From Desulfovibrio mangrovi (GTDB lineage: Bacteria > Desulfobacterota > Desulfovibrionia > Desulfovibrionales > Desulfovibrionaceae), in assembly GCF_026230175.1 (NCBI RefSeq), contig NZ_CP104208.1:868001-932000 (forward strand): DNA of 64,000 bases, written 5' to 3'. A model generated the notes under the pieces. It did not search any database and was not told the DNA's origin. It was given only the letters and a program-made list of their open reading frames with translations. This document shows, one piece after another, positions 53,232-61,486 of this stretch (positions within the stretch are counted from its first letter, which is position 1; each line of letters begins with the position of its first letter). The position numbers and the translations under genes are program-made.

Positions 53232-54644
53232 CTATCGGGAAGAAAGTGCCAGAAGGCGCTCCAGCATGCTCAGGGCATCGGCAAGTCCGGCCGGGGAGAA
53301 TTCCTGATTCTGCAGTGCAAGGTGCATGTATCCGGTGAGCGGGCGTATGAAAGGGGGATGTTTTTTCCAATAATTTTCTGACGTTGTCAGAGAAGGCTTG
53401 CCTTTTATGGCTCCAAGAAGATCTTTGCTTATGGTAAGCAATTCCTTTTTCAGTATCGGCATCAAGCTGGGGGAAATGGCACACAAGTCCTGCCATGCGG
53501 TTACTGTCCGGCTGGCGTCCCACAGGCCGAACTCTCCCCCGAAATAGGACTTCCAGAACAGGGCAAGACGATGCCTTGGGGTTGTTGTCTCCGTTCCGTC
53601 GGCGTATTGCAGGGAATAGAGGCCGTCGGTATCCCGTGAAGTGGCATAGAGGCGTTGTCCTGCGGGGGTGACACCGACGGCGGAAGAGCCCTTTTTGGTA
53701 ATAGCGTGGGTGAGGGCGGCAACTCGTTCCATGGAGAAGGCGTTATGGCAGAGGAAGGAGGAGTGTTTACACTGCCAGCAGCCGTTGCAGCTGATGTTTG
53801 AGCGGAGCACATGGTGGCCCGGCTGGTATGGCCCCGTTTCCCAGGGATGCACATAACCCATGGAAAGATTGAGGGTCGGGGTGCCTGTCCACGCCGCAAC
53901 ATGCATGGGGCCTGTATCCGGAGTGATCATGCAACGCAGCGTTCTGGTCAGGGCCGTAAATTCAGCAAGCGTGAAGCGACCGCACAGATTCAGGGCAGGT
54001 GTTCCGGTCTTTAGCGCTACGGCATGTCCAAGCGGCATGTCGGCCTTGCCGCCGAGAAGCACCGGTTTCATGCCCCGCTTGAGCAGCGCCGTGACTAGAG
54101 TGCTCCATGTATCAACAGTGGGGCGCTTTGCTGCATCGCTGGCTCCGAGAAATACGCCGATTCTGGCTGCGTCCGACCGTTCCGTCTCTGGTGCTGGCCA
54201 GCGGGATGAACCGATGAGAGCAAGGGGCAGGGCGTCGAGGCCGTTCAGGTCTGCCCAGTGATACAGATTGTGCCGGTTGTTCTGTACAAGGCTGGCTCGG
54301 TAAAGCTGCCATTTACCGTGTATGTAATGGGTTCCCGAGGCTGTTGTCGCAGGACCGATGAGGTGGTCGCAGGTGACTTTACCGGCCAATTGGGCTGCCT
54401 CGGGTCGGTGGCTCAGGTTGATGACCAGCGCATAGGCTTCCTTGGCGAGCAGGGGAGCTGCTTCTCTGGGAAAGTATGTAACGTGGGGACTCAGGGGCAT
54501 GAGCCCTTCAAAGAAGGTCCGCTCTGCTACAACCCAGATGGGATGGTTCGGATACTGGTGCTGCAACCAGAGCATGAGCGGAAATGTGAGCACAAGATCC
54601 CCCATGCGCTGCATCTGGAGGATGAGAATGGGCTTGTTGCTCAT
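53232..54644 (-). CDS. Glycosyltransferase family 9 (heptosyltransferase-like) with C-terminal extension
   Basis: A 470-residue protein. The N-terminal domain starts ILILQMQRMGDLVLTFPLML, the GT9 opening. The donor-binding C-domain has MITPDTGPMHVAAWTGTPT. Residues beyond about 340 are an extension not found in plain heptosyltransferases (about 350). It begins 4 bp after the neighbouring CgeB-like gene and sits between motB and fliK. Position suggests flagellin glycosylation or surface polysaccharide synthesis; which one cannot be decided from sequence. Confidence 0.85.
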   Translation of the reverse strand: MSNKPILILQMQRMGDLVLTFPLMLWLQHQYPNHPIWVVAERTFFEGLMPLSPHVTYFPREAAPLLAKEAYALVINLSHRPEAAQLAGKVTCDHLIGPATTASGTHYIHGKWQLYRASLVQNNRHNLYHWADLNGLDALPLALIGSSRWPAPETERSDAARIGVFLGASDAAKRPTVDTWSTLVTALLKRGMKPVLLGGKADMPLGHAVALKTGTPALNLCGRFTLAEFTALTRTLRCMITPDTGPMHVAAWTGTPTLNLSMGYVHPWETGPYQPGHHVLRSNISCNGCWQCKHSSFLCHNAFSMERVAALTHAITKKGSSAVGVTPAGQRLYATSRDTDGLYSLQYADGTETTTPRHRLALFWKSYFGGEFGLWDASRTVTAWQDLCAISPSLMPILKKELLTISKDLLGAIKGKPSLTTSENYWKKHPPFIRPLTGYMHLALQNQEFSPAGLADALSMLERLLALSSR

Positions 54645-54648
54645 GGGC

Positions 54649-56406
54649 TTATCCGAAGATGCTGCGCATGGCGGCTGCAAGTTCCGTCACGCGTTTTTCA
54701 TAGGTATGTTCTGCCAGGATGCGGGTACGGGCAGCTTGAATGACATTGCGCCGGGCCTGGTCATTTTTGAGATAGAAGGCAATAAGCTCGGGAGCTTCTT
54801 CGGGTTCGTTGTAGCAGACAACCTCTTTGCCGGGAATGAAGAGCTCGTCCATCTGTTCCCGTTTGTCGGTGAGAACGAAGGAGCCGGTTGCCGGAACGTC
54901 AAATACCCTCTGGTTTACTGCGCCCTTCATCTGCTTGCTGGTGCAGTTGAAGTTGATTGTCGAGAGGGGGTAGAAATGGGGCAACTCATCATAGTAGCCT
55001 ATTTCCGGATGCAGTTCCCAGCGATGCTGAGAGGACCTGAAGGTCTGTCGCCAGCCTTTGTCCCCGACGATAAGGGGATTGAAAGGCAGCGTCTGTTCAA
55101 CGCAGCGGGCACGGTACTGGCGGGTTGCTTCCCACGTGATCATGGTTTCATAGGAAAGCTGCCGTTCTGCGCTGTCCAGCGCATTGAAGTGCGGAAAAAG
55201 CTCGGGATGGTAGTGCTGCAGGAACGAGCGGACAGACCGCTCTTCGTGTGCGGCAAAATCCTTGGCCACCTGTTTGTAGCTCTTCAGCAATACTTGCGGG
55301 AAGCCGCCTGCCTTCATCCTGTGCGCAACCTTGTAGACCATGGAGTTTCCGACAAAGGAGATGTCGCGCTTCAAAGGATGATGTGCAGGGATTGCCGAAG
55401 GTTTGGCAAAACGGACCGGGTCGGTTCCAAGAGGCAGGTAGCGGACGTGCTGGAACCCCATCTGTTGCAGGCTGCCGATATTGTCGGTGTCCCAAGTGAA
55501 GATGGCTGTCCAGGGACTGATAAGCCGATTGTACAGGTACAGAATGAGATGGGGGTTATCCACAAACCATGAGGCGAGGGGAAGCTGTAGACGCTCCAGC
55601 AGGTCGGTCAGCACGCCTTCCCGGTCAACGCCAAGGTGGTTAATGGTAAAAGCGAAGTCCGGCTTGAATTCAAGCACAGCTTTGAGCAGGCGCTCCACGA
55701 ATTCGGTGTGGCCTACCTCGTCGTCGTTCAACGTCAACAAGTGGTAGGGATAGCCAAGTCGCTCACAGGCTGTGACGATTTCGCCCATCAGGAAGTACTG
55801 GCTCGTAATGAGCAGAAGGCGCGGGGTATTGTCCTTGAATTTGGGGTAGGCCGCTTTGGACCAGAAATCGTAGCGTACGCTCGCTGCCAGTTTGTCCCTG
55901 ATGGTGCCGTAGTAATTTCGGTCAAGGCGAAGATAGAAGGGGTGGGGAAGGGCTAGAAGCGGTTTGCCTCCACATTCCATCTGCCACTTTGTCAGGCCGT
56001 TGAGCACCGTTTCCGTATCGCCATCCGCTATCCAGAGAATGCGCCCGTCTTGCAGTGCGGTTGCCAACGCGGTCTCTGCCGGTGTTCCTTTCTGCGTATT
56101 GCCTGCGCGATCAAGGCCCGTTGCTTCAAGTATGGGCAATTCATTATCAATAACAGCAACTGGTCCGTCATATTGCTCAAGCAAGGCGCGGAGGGCATAG
56201 CCCATGCCGCTTCCAAGTACTACTGGCAGGGTGGCGTTCCTGTTTTCTTGCGCATGAAAAGGGCGGAGAATCTGCATCTCCCGATCAGAACCACCAGCGC
56301 CGAGCAGGGGCATGGTTTTCCCTGCCGTGGAAATACGGACATCTACGAGTTGTCCGTTCTCCATGACCGCTTCAACCTGATAGTTCTTTGTATGGGAAGA
56401 CTGCAT
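54649..56406 (-). CDS. CgeB-like/DUF3880 glycosyltransferase-type protein
   Basis: A 585-residue protein. The central part (about 200-370) has the DUF3880 type: [18 protein letters not shown], then a [12 protein letters not shown] motif and [11 protein letters not shown]. The C-terminal domain (about 440-580) has the family 1-like part [20 protein letters not shown] and [18 protein letters not shown], as in CgeB/spore maturation proteins that act as glycosyltransferases. The N-terminal 190 residues contain [24 protein letters not shown], a methyltransferase-like loop. It lies directly downstream of motB, two bp apart, so it is in the motor operon. Confidence 0.85.
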   Translation of the reverse strand: MQSSHTKNYQVEAVMENGQLVDVRISTAGKTMPLLGAGGSDREMQILRPFHAQENRNATLPVVLGSGMGYALRALLEQYDGPVAVIDNELPILEATGLDRAGNTQKGTPAETALATALQDGRILWIADGDTETVLNGLTKWQMECGGKPLLALPHPFYLRLDRNYYGTIRDKLAASVRYDFWSKAAYPKFKDNTPRLLLITSQYFLMGEIVTACERLGYPYHLLTLNDDEVGHTEFVERLLKAVLEFKPDFAFTINHLGVDREGVLTDLLERLQLPLASWFVDNPHLILYLYNRLISPWTAIFTWDTDNIGSLQQMGFQHVRYLPLGTDPVRFAKPSAIPAHHPLKRDISFVGNSMVYKVAHRMKAGGFPQVLLKSYKQVAKDFAAHEERSVRSFLQHYHPELFPHFNALDSAERQLSYETMITWEATRQYRARCVEQTLPFNPLIVGDKGWRQTFRSSQHRWELHPEIGYYDELPHFYPLSTINFNCTSKQMKGAVNQRVFDVPATGSFVLTDKREQMDELFIPGKEVVCYNEPEEAPELIAFYLKNDQARRNVIQAARTRILAEHTYEKRVTELAAAMRSIFG

Positions 56407-56408
56407 GG

Positions 56409-57164
56409 CTACCAGCTTTTCACCTCTGGTTTGTGGAGATAGAGCTCCATACGGTTGTTCGTCTCGCGGTTGGGGTCCGAGGTGTTGGGTAGCAGCGGCT
56501 GTGAATCCGCATATCCCACGGCCTTGAGGCGGGAGGCGGAGAGGTCGCCGCGGGACATTATTTCACGAAGCAGGGCTGCTGCCCGGGCGCTGGAAAGCTC
56601 CCAGTTGGTCGGGTACATGCCGGCAGGGGGAGCAATGTCGTTGGTGTGTCCGCGGACAACAAGATTAACGTTGCGTTCCTTGAGTATTTTGATGGCGCCG
56701 TCGAGCAGGGGGGCTGATTCAAGCTTCAATTCAGCAGAGCCGGGAGCGAAAAAGGTGCCAACAGGAAAGCGCATCACAACGCCTTGATCTTCTGCAGAGA
56801 CTTTTACCGTCTTTTTCAGATTCGGGTCATCAAAAACGATATTCTTCAGTTCAACCACCATGCCCAGTATCTGCTGGTCGTCTTTCTTGAGCTCCACGTC
56901 CTTGCGTTCAAACTGGGAAGGAGAGAACGCTGCAAACTCGGCATCCGGTCTCTTGATCTGGATACCGAAAGCATTCTTGATGGACCCCATGAGTGTTTTG
57001 AACTTGTTGGCGTCCTGCTGGGCAAAGGAAAGAAGCAGCACGAAGAAGCAGAGCAGAAGCGTAACCATGTCTGCAAAGGTGGCCATCCATTCCGGAAGAC
57101 CTTCCTGTTTCGGTGGTTCGTCCGCTTTGCGCTTCGGCGGAGGCGCGGCGTTTTTTTCAGCCAT
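56409..57164 (-). CDS. motB: Flagellar stator protein MotB
   Basis: A 251-residue protein. Asp32 in [20 protein letters not shown] is the ion-binding Asp in the single membrane helix (about 27-47). The plug region follows, then a C-terminal OmpA-like peptidoglycan-binding domain (about 120-240) with [11 protein letters not shown] and [16 protein letters not shown]. With MotA it forms the ion channel. Stop of motA and start of motB are 3 bp apart. Confidence 0.95.
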   Translation of the reverse strand: MAEKNAAPPPKRKADEPPKQEGLPEWMATFADMVTLLLCFFVLLLSFAQQDANKFKTLMGSIKNAFGIQIKRPDAEFAAFSPSQFERKDVELKKDDQQILGMVVELKNIVFDDPNLKKTVKVSAEDQGVVMRFPVGTFFAPGSAELKLESAPLLDGAIKILKERNVNLVVRGHTNDIAPPAGMYPTNWELSSARAAALLREIMSRGDLSASRLKAVGYADSQPLLPNTSDPNRETNNRMELYLHKPEVKSW

Positions 57165-57167
57165 GTC

Positions 57168-57920
57168 CTACCTGCCCTGCCTCTGTCCGGGGGGAAGGAA
57201 GGAGTCCAGCTTTTCCTTCACGATACTGGGGTGTTCGCCATTCAGGATGGCAAGAACGCCTTCCATGATAAGCTCCATGTTCAGAGCTTCTTCATTTGAA
57301 CGTTCTTCCAGTTTCTTTGCCATGGGCAAAAACATACAGTTCGCCAGAACCGCGCCGTAGAAGGTCGTCAGCAGCGCAACGGCCATTGCTGGGCCGATTG
57401 AAGCGGGGTCGTCCAGATTCTGAAGCATCTGAACGAGGCCGATCAGTGTTCCGATCATGCCGAACGCCGGGGCCATTGTGCCCATACCCTTGAGAATTTC
57501 CTGACCGGTGCGGTGGCGTTTCACCATGTTGCCCATTTCCAGTTCCATGACAGCGCGTACGATGGATTCTTCCGTACCGTCGGAAACAAGCAGTATGCCG
57601 CGTTTCATGAAGGGGTTTTCAACGGAAACCTTTTCCAGCGCGACCAAGCTTTCCTTTCTTGCCTTTTCTGCCAGACCGATGAGCGTCTGAATTGATTCCG
57701 TCAGGTTCGGAGGTTTTGCAAAAAAGGTCTTCATGATGACCTTGGCGGCACCAAGAATGGTCTTCAGGGGGAACATGACGAAGGCAACGGCAAAAGTACC
57801 ACCCACAACAACGATGAGAGAGGGGATGTCAACAAAGCCCCCCATCCCGCCGCCGATGGCGATGGCGCCGATGATGAGGCCGAGAGAGCCGAGAATACCA
57901 ATTAAAGTCGCTATATCCAT
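57168..57920 (-). CDS. motA: Flagellar stator protein MotA
   Basis: A 250-residue membrane protein with four helices (about 3-20, 30-50, 147-170 and 180-203). The family features PSLIVVVGGTFAVAF and the cytoplasmic loop with KGMGTMAPAFGMIGTLIGLVQML are present. It transmits the ion flux to FliG. The gene lies 6 bp after fapA. Confidence 0.95.
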   Translation of the reverse strand: MDIATLIGILGSLGLIIGAIAIGGGMGGFVDIPSLIVVVGGTFAVAFVMFPLKTILGAAKVIMKTFFAKPPNLTESIQTLIGLAEKARKESLVALEKVSVENPFMKRGILLVSDGTEESIVRAVMELEMGNMVKRHRTGQEILKGMGTMAPAFGMIGTLIGLVQMLQNLDDPASIGPAMAVALLTTFYGAVLANCMFLPMAKKLEERSNEEALNMELIMEGVLAILNGEHPSIVKEKLDSFLPPGQRQGR

Positions 57921-57926
57921 GTGTTA

Positions 57927-59045
57927 CTACTTTTTGACTATGGCTGGTGAATCAAAGACGATTTCATCATCCCGATATGAGATGCAGACGTTTTCCATGA
58001 AGTCGTTGATAATGCAATAGGCGCCGCCAATACTAATTTCGACTCCGGGGCGAAGCTGACCCGGGACGATGATGCGGCACTTGCGTAAATCCGATTCGCT
58101 GTTCATCTGGGCCCAGAGTGCTTCCCGCTTTTTATGCAACGCTTTCAGGCGGGTGCGGGCCTGTTCCAGTTTGCTTCCATATTCAGCGCGATGCACATCG
58201 CTTTTCGCACATTGAATACTCAGGCTGTCTACTATGGCATCCAGTTTCCTGATGCCTTCATCCGCTGCGCGTAGGTTATAAAAGTGCAAGGGGTCATAAC
58301 CCATGACAATGCTGGTAATGGTGCTGATGCCGCCCCCCAGCTGGTCCTGAACATATACAATGCGGTTGGCGTATACGGTTCCTCCGTTCAGTCGCCCTTT
58401 GACAGCAAGATTCCCTTGCACCCATACGTCGGTATGCATGCAGGAGCCTTCAATCAGGATATCGCCCCCTGCGATGAGGGTGGCGTTTTCGATGAAGGGG
58501 ATGCGGATGTCGTTTTTAGCAGAGATATGTGCCGTTTTTCCGCCTTTTATGCCATTTTCTGAAGTAAAGCTTCCAAAGGCTTCAATGTGAGCCCCTTCCA
58601 CAGTCTGTTTGACTAGAATGTTGTTGCCCTGCACGTTGAATCCGGACCGGATGGTTCCATGAACGCAAATATCCCCGACAAACACGATGTTGCCCGTATG
58701 AAAATCCACGTCCCTGCGCACATTCAACAGCTTTTTAACGGTAATGAGATCTTCATGATAGAAGACATAACCGTTGGATGCTGCAATGATTTGTGTTGGT
58801 TTTACGGGGTTTTGTGCCGTGTTCGGTCCTATTGGCAGTTTGTTGTCCCTCAGCGGTCTTGGCGCCTTGGAGCCCTGAGGCGGCGGGGTGTCCTGCGCTA
58901 TTACTTCTGCCAGAACCTGGCCGGCGACGACATTCTGCACATACCCCAAATTATAATGATCAACCTTTCCGTTGGATGACTCCTTTGGAGTGAGGTGCAT
59001 GTGATCGAAATCGGGATCGAAGTAATGTACTAATAATTGAGACAT
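57927..59045 (-). CDS. fapA: FapA (DUF342) family protein
   Basis: A 372-residue cytoplasmic protein. The N-terminal region to about 110 is variable. A beta-solenoid DUF342 core (about 110-280) has regular runs such as NIVFVGDICVHGTIRSGF, DILIEGSCMHTDVWVQGN and GTVYANRIVYVQDQLG. A coiled coil (about 280-325) and a C-terminal beta segment end the protein. FapA/DUF342 proteins have been linked to polar targeting and flagellar assembly. The ATG at 59045 starts the family sequence. It stands between the partner-switch genes and motA. Confidence 0.88.
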   Translation of the reverse strand: MSQLLVHYFDPDFDHMHLTPKESSNGKVDHYNLGYVQNVVAGQVLAEVIAQDTPPPQGSKAPRPLRDNKLPIGPNTAQNPVKPTQIIAASNGYVFYHEDLITVKKLLNVRRDVDFHTGNIVFVGDICVHGTIRSGFNVQGNNILVKQTVEGAHIEAFGSFTSENGIKGGKTAHISAKNDIRIPFIENATLIAGGDILIEGSCMHTDVWVQGNLAVKGRLNGGTVYANRIVYVQDQLGGGISTITSIVMGYDPLHFYNLRAADEGIRKLDAIVDSLSIQCAKSDVHRAEYGSKLEQARTRLKALHKKREALWAQMNSESDLRKCRIIVPGQLRPGVEISIGGAYCIINDFMENVCISYRDDEIVFDSPAIVKK

Positions 59046-59061
59046 GAACTGGTCCTGACAG

Positions 59062-59406
59062 TTATTCCGGCAGCAAATCCAGGATTTCATCGTCTCCTTC
59101 CAGAATCTGGAAGAAGCTGCTCAAGTGTACCAGATCAATGGTGGAACGGACCTGACCAGACGGATTGAGAAGAAACAGCGACTTGCTGCGGCTGGCCATT
59201 TGGGTTTTCAGGGCGACAAGCATGCCCACGCCCGAGCTGTCTATGAAGTCGACATGCTGCATGTCTATGACCAGGTGGTCAATTTTATTCTGTTCCATAT
59301 ACGATTCAACCTCAGCCCGAAGGCTTGAGGCGGAACTCAGCGTCACTTCTCCGTTGAAGTGGACAAGCAGAGTTGTTCCCTGTTGAATAGGAGTTAACGA
59401 ATCCAT
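59062..59406 (-). CDS. STAS-domain anti-sigma-factor antagonist (RsbV/SpoIIAA type)
   Basis: A 114-residue STAS domain. The phosphorylation loop VDFIDSSGVGMLVALK at about 52-67 contains DSSG with the acceptor Ser at 57 or 58. It should be phosphorylated by the adjacent HATPase kinase and dephosphorylated by the adjacent PP2C protein. Its start overlaps the kinase gene by 13 bases, which supports stoichiometric expression. The target that is released on switching is not encoded as a sigma factor here. Confidence 0.93.
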   Translation of the reverse strand: MDSLTPIQQGTTLLVHFNGEVTLSSASSLRAEVESYMEQNKIDHLVIDMQHVDFIDSSGVGMLVALKTQMASRSKSLFLLNPSGQVRSTIDLVHLSSFFQILEGDDEILDLLPE

Positions 59407-59825
59407 AGGCCCCTCGGAATGGTTAACAATGCATGCACCGTATTCTTGCCGTCTTGCTCGTTCAGGCTGAATTCGCTTGCAAGCGAAGAGATGATGAAAA
59501 GGCCGCGTCCCCCTTCGGCCTCAGGTTTTGATAGCTCCGGGTTGGTAAAATCAGTTCCGTCTTGGGAAAAGCCGATTCCCCAGTCCGATATGCTGCAAGC
59601 AATGGAGTGTCCCGGATCTATGTCGAGTACAATCTCCACGTTGCCAACCTCCATGTTCCGGTATGCATGGCGTGCACAATTTGCAACGGCTTCTGTAAGG
59701 AGCAAATCCAGCGAATGCAGCACCTCTTCACTGAAAATGTAATCTTTCAAAACGGCCACGGCGCCCTTGGTCAAAGTGCGTGAAGCGTCCAGATGGGCCT
59801 TTGTTGTAAGTGTGTACACATGCAT
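59394..59825 (-). CDS. RsbW/SpoIIAB-type serine-protein kinase (HATPase_c_2)
   Basis: A 143-residue GHKL ATPase domain. The N box is LLTEAVANCARHAYR, the G1 box is ISDWGIGFS, and the G2 region is EGGRGLFIISSLASEF. The kinase phosphorylates the STAS antagonist downstream and binds a target protein when the antagonist is phosphorylated. The target may be a sigma factor elsewhere or a different protein. The gene starts 6 bp after the PP2C gene and overlaps the STAS gene. Confidence 0.93.
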   Translation of the reverse strand: MHVYTLTTKAHLDASRTLTKGAVAVLKDYIFSEEVLHSLDLLLTEAVANCARHAYRNMEVGNVEIVLDIDPGHSIACSISDWGIGFSQDGTDFTNPELSKPEAEGGRGLFIISSLASEFSLNEQDGKNTVHALLTIPRGLWIR

Positions 59826-59831
59826 GAGTTG

Positions 59832-60977
59832 TTACCCCATTGCAATCCAGAGTGCTGTTACATCATCTCGGAAATTCTGCTTTCCACCGGCCTCAAGCGT
59901 CAAGCTATTTTGTAATGAATCTACATAATCCGACTGTACGGACATGAGATCGGAAACAAGCTCGAGGAAATGGGAAAGGGTGAAGAGTTCGCCGTCCGGC
60001 ATCTGCCAGTCGAAAAAACCATCTGTATACATTAGCAATCTGTCGCCTTGCTCAAATCGGCATTGCAGGGATTCCGGCTGGATATCGAAGAAGCCCAGCA
60101 GCGGGATATTCGAATGCAGAATCTCGGTTTCGCCGTCGGAGTGGCGTAAAATGGCCGGACAGTGGCCTGCATTGATGTATTCCAGCGTATTGTTCTGCGT
60201 ATCCAGATCAATGCAGAAAAGCGTTACAAAATCAACTTCGGTGCCGATAGTGTCCAACAGGTGTTTGTTGATCAATAATATGGTGTCGTTCAAGGGCATG
60301 GACCGGGACTGGGTAAGCCGGAACAAGGTGCGGACTATGCCCATGATGAAGGCGGCCCGGGCGCCATGCCCTGAGACGTCGGCTATGATGGCCCGAAGCG
60401 TGCGGTTGTCCGGTAACGTAAAGTAGTCATAATAGTCTCCGCTGGCATGCCCCGAAGGATTGTAGATGCTTTCAATGCGGATGCCGGGAATGAGCGGACT
60501 TTTGTCCGGCAGCAGCTTTTGCTGCAGGTGGGCAACCAGCTCGATCTCCTGACGGATTTTCAAGGAGTACTGCCGCAGTTGTCTGGTGATGGTCGTCTGA
60601 CGCTCGGCGACACATATGCGGGCAAGGAGCTCTGCATTGCTGAAGGGCTTCTGCAAAAAGTCGTTAGCCCCTGTGTGCAGTGACAGTGCATGCAGCTGTG
60701 GATCTTCCTCGCCTGTCAGTACGATGATGAACGTGTCGGTATCGTTGTACTCCTGACGGATTGTCTGGATAACATTCAGGCCGTTCTCTTCGGGCATCTG
60801 CAGGTCGAGCAGAATGATGTCCGGCTTGTGCGCCAGATAGCTGCTCAGCGTTGCAACTCCCGTTTCCGCTTCATGCAGGATTCTCGAACTCCCGAGCATC
60901 GCCTTGAGAGATGCACGAGTCAGTCGCGAATCATCTGCGATAAGAATCGTGGATTTGGGAGTTGCGTTTTCCGTCAT
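59832..60977 (-). CDS. Response regulator with PP2C/SpoIIE-type phosphatase output (RsbU-like)
   Basis: A 381-residue protein. A receiver domain (about 8-125) has Asp58 in IILLDLQMPEENG and Lys in FLQKPF. A short linker leads to the SpoIIE phosphatase domain (about 185-380), with the metal Asp residues in HASGDYYDYF, IIADVSGHGARAA, MYTDGFFDWQ and FRDDVTALW. Phosphorylation of the receiver should set dephosphorylation of the STAS antagonist. The ATG at 60977 overlaps the dtd stop (ATGA). No kinase is adjacent. Confidence 0.95.
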   Translation of the reverse strand: MTENATPKSTILIADDSRLTRASLKAMLGSSRILHEAETGVATLSSYLAHKPDIILLDLQMPEENGLNVIQTIRQEYNDTDTFIIVLTGEEDPQLHALSLHTGANDFLQKPFSNAELLARICVAERQTTITRQLRQYSLKIRQEIELVAHLQQKLLPDKSPLIPGIRIESIYNPSGHASGDYYDYFTLPDNRTLRAIIADVSGHGARAAFIMGIVRTLFRLTQSRSMPLNDTILLINKHLLDTIGTEVDFVTLFCIDLDTQNNTLEYINAGHCPAILRHSDGETEILHSNIPLLGFFDIQPESLQCRFEQGDRLLMYTDGFFDWQMPDGELFTLSHFLELVSDLMSVQSDYVDSLQNSLTLEAGGKQNFRDDVTALWIAMG

Positions 60978-61456
60978 GGTTTCACGAAGTCTGTATCCGT
61001 CAGTGATATGGTTACCGGTCCCCAGTTCGTGAGAGAAACATCCATTTCTGCTCCGAAGCGTCCGCATTGGACGTCTGTATCGGGCTGCGGCATGGCGCTG
61101 CGTACATCCTGCACAAAGCGCCCAAAGAGCTGTTCTGCTGTTTGCGGGGGGCAGGCATCGGTAAAGGAAGGACGCCTGCCTTTCCGTGCATCGGCATAGA
61201 GCGTGAACTGCGGAATGAGCAAAACCTTCCCGCCATATTCCAGCAGGCTCAGATTCATTTTGCCAGCACTATCCGGAAATATACGCAGTTCCAGCATCTT
61301 GCTCAACAGGGTTTGCCATATTTTCCTGCTCGGCAGCGTTTCATCGTCGTGCTGGCCGAAACCGACCAGCACGACGAGTCCGGTGTCTATCTTGCCGATA
61401 ACGGCATTATCCACGGAAACCTGCCCTTGCTTGGCACGTTGGATGAGCAATTTCAT
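60974..61456 (-). CDS. dtd: D-aminoacyl-tRNA deacylase
   Basis: A 160-residue enzyme that removes D-amino acids from mischarged tRNA. The N-terminal MKLLIQRAKQGQVSVDN and LVVLVGFGQHD are followed by the catalytic-site motif SLLEYGGKVLLIPQFTLYAD and by RPSFTDA. Length is slightly above E. coli (145). It overlaps the phosphatase gene (ATGA), an unusual partner, and lies 30 bp after fadD. Confidence 0.95.
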   Translation of the reverse strand: MKLLIQRAKQGQVSVDNAVIGKIDTGLVVLVGFGQHDDETLPSRKIWQTLLSKMLELRIFPDSAGKMNLSLLEYGGKVLLIPQFTLYADARKGRRPSFTDACPPQTAEQLFGRFVQDVRSAMPQPDTDVQCGRFGAEMDVSLTNWGPVTISLTDTDFVKP

Positions 61457-61486
61457 GAGCCTGTCCCTGTGGTCGTTTGCCCGGCG

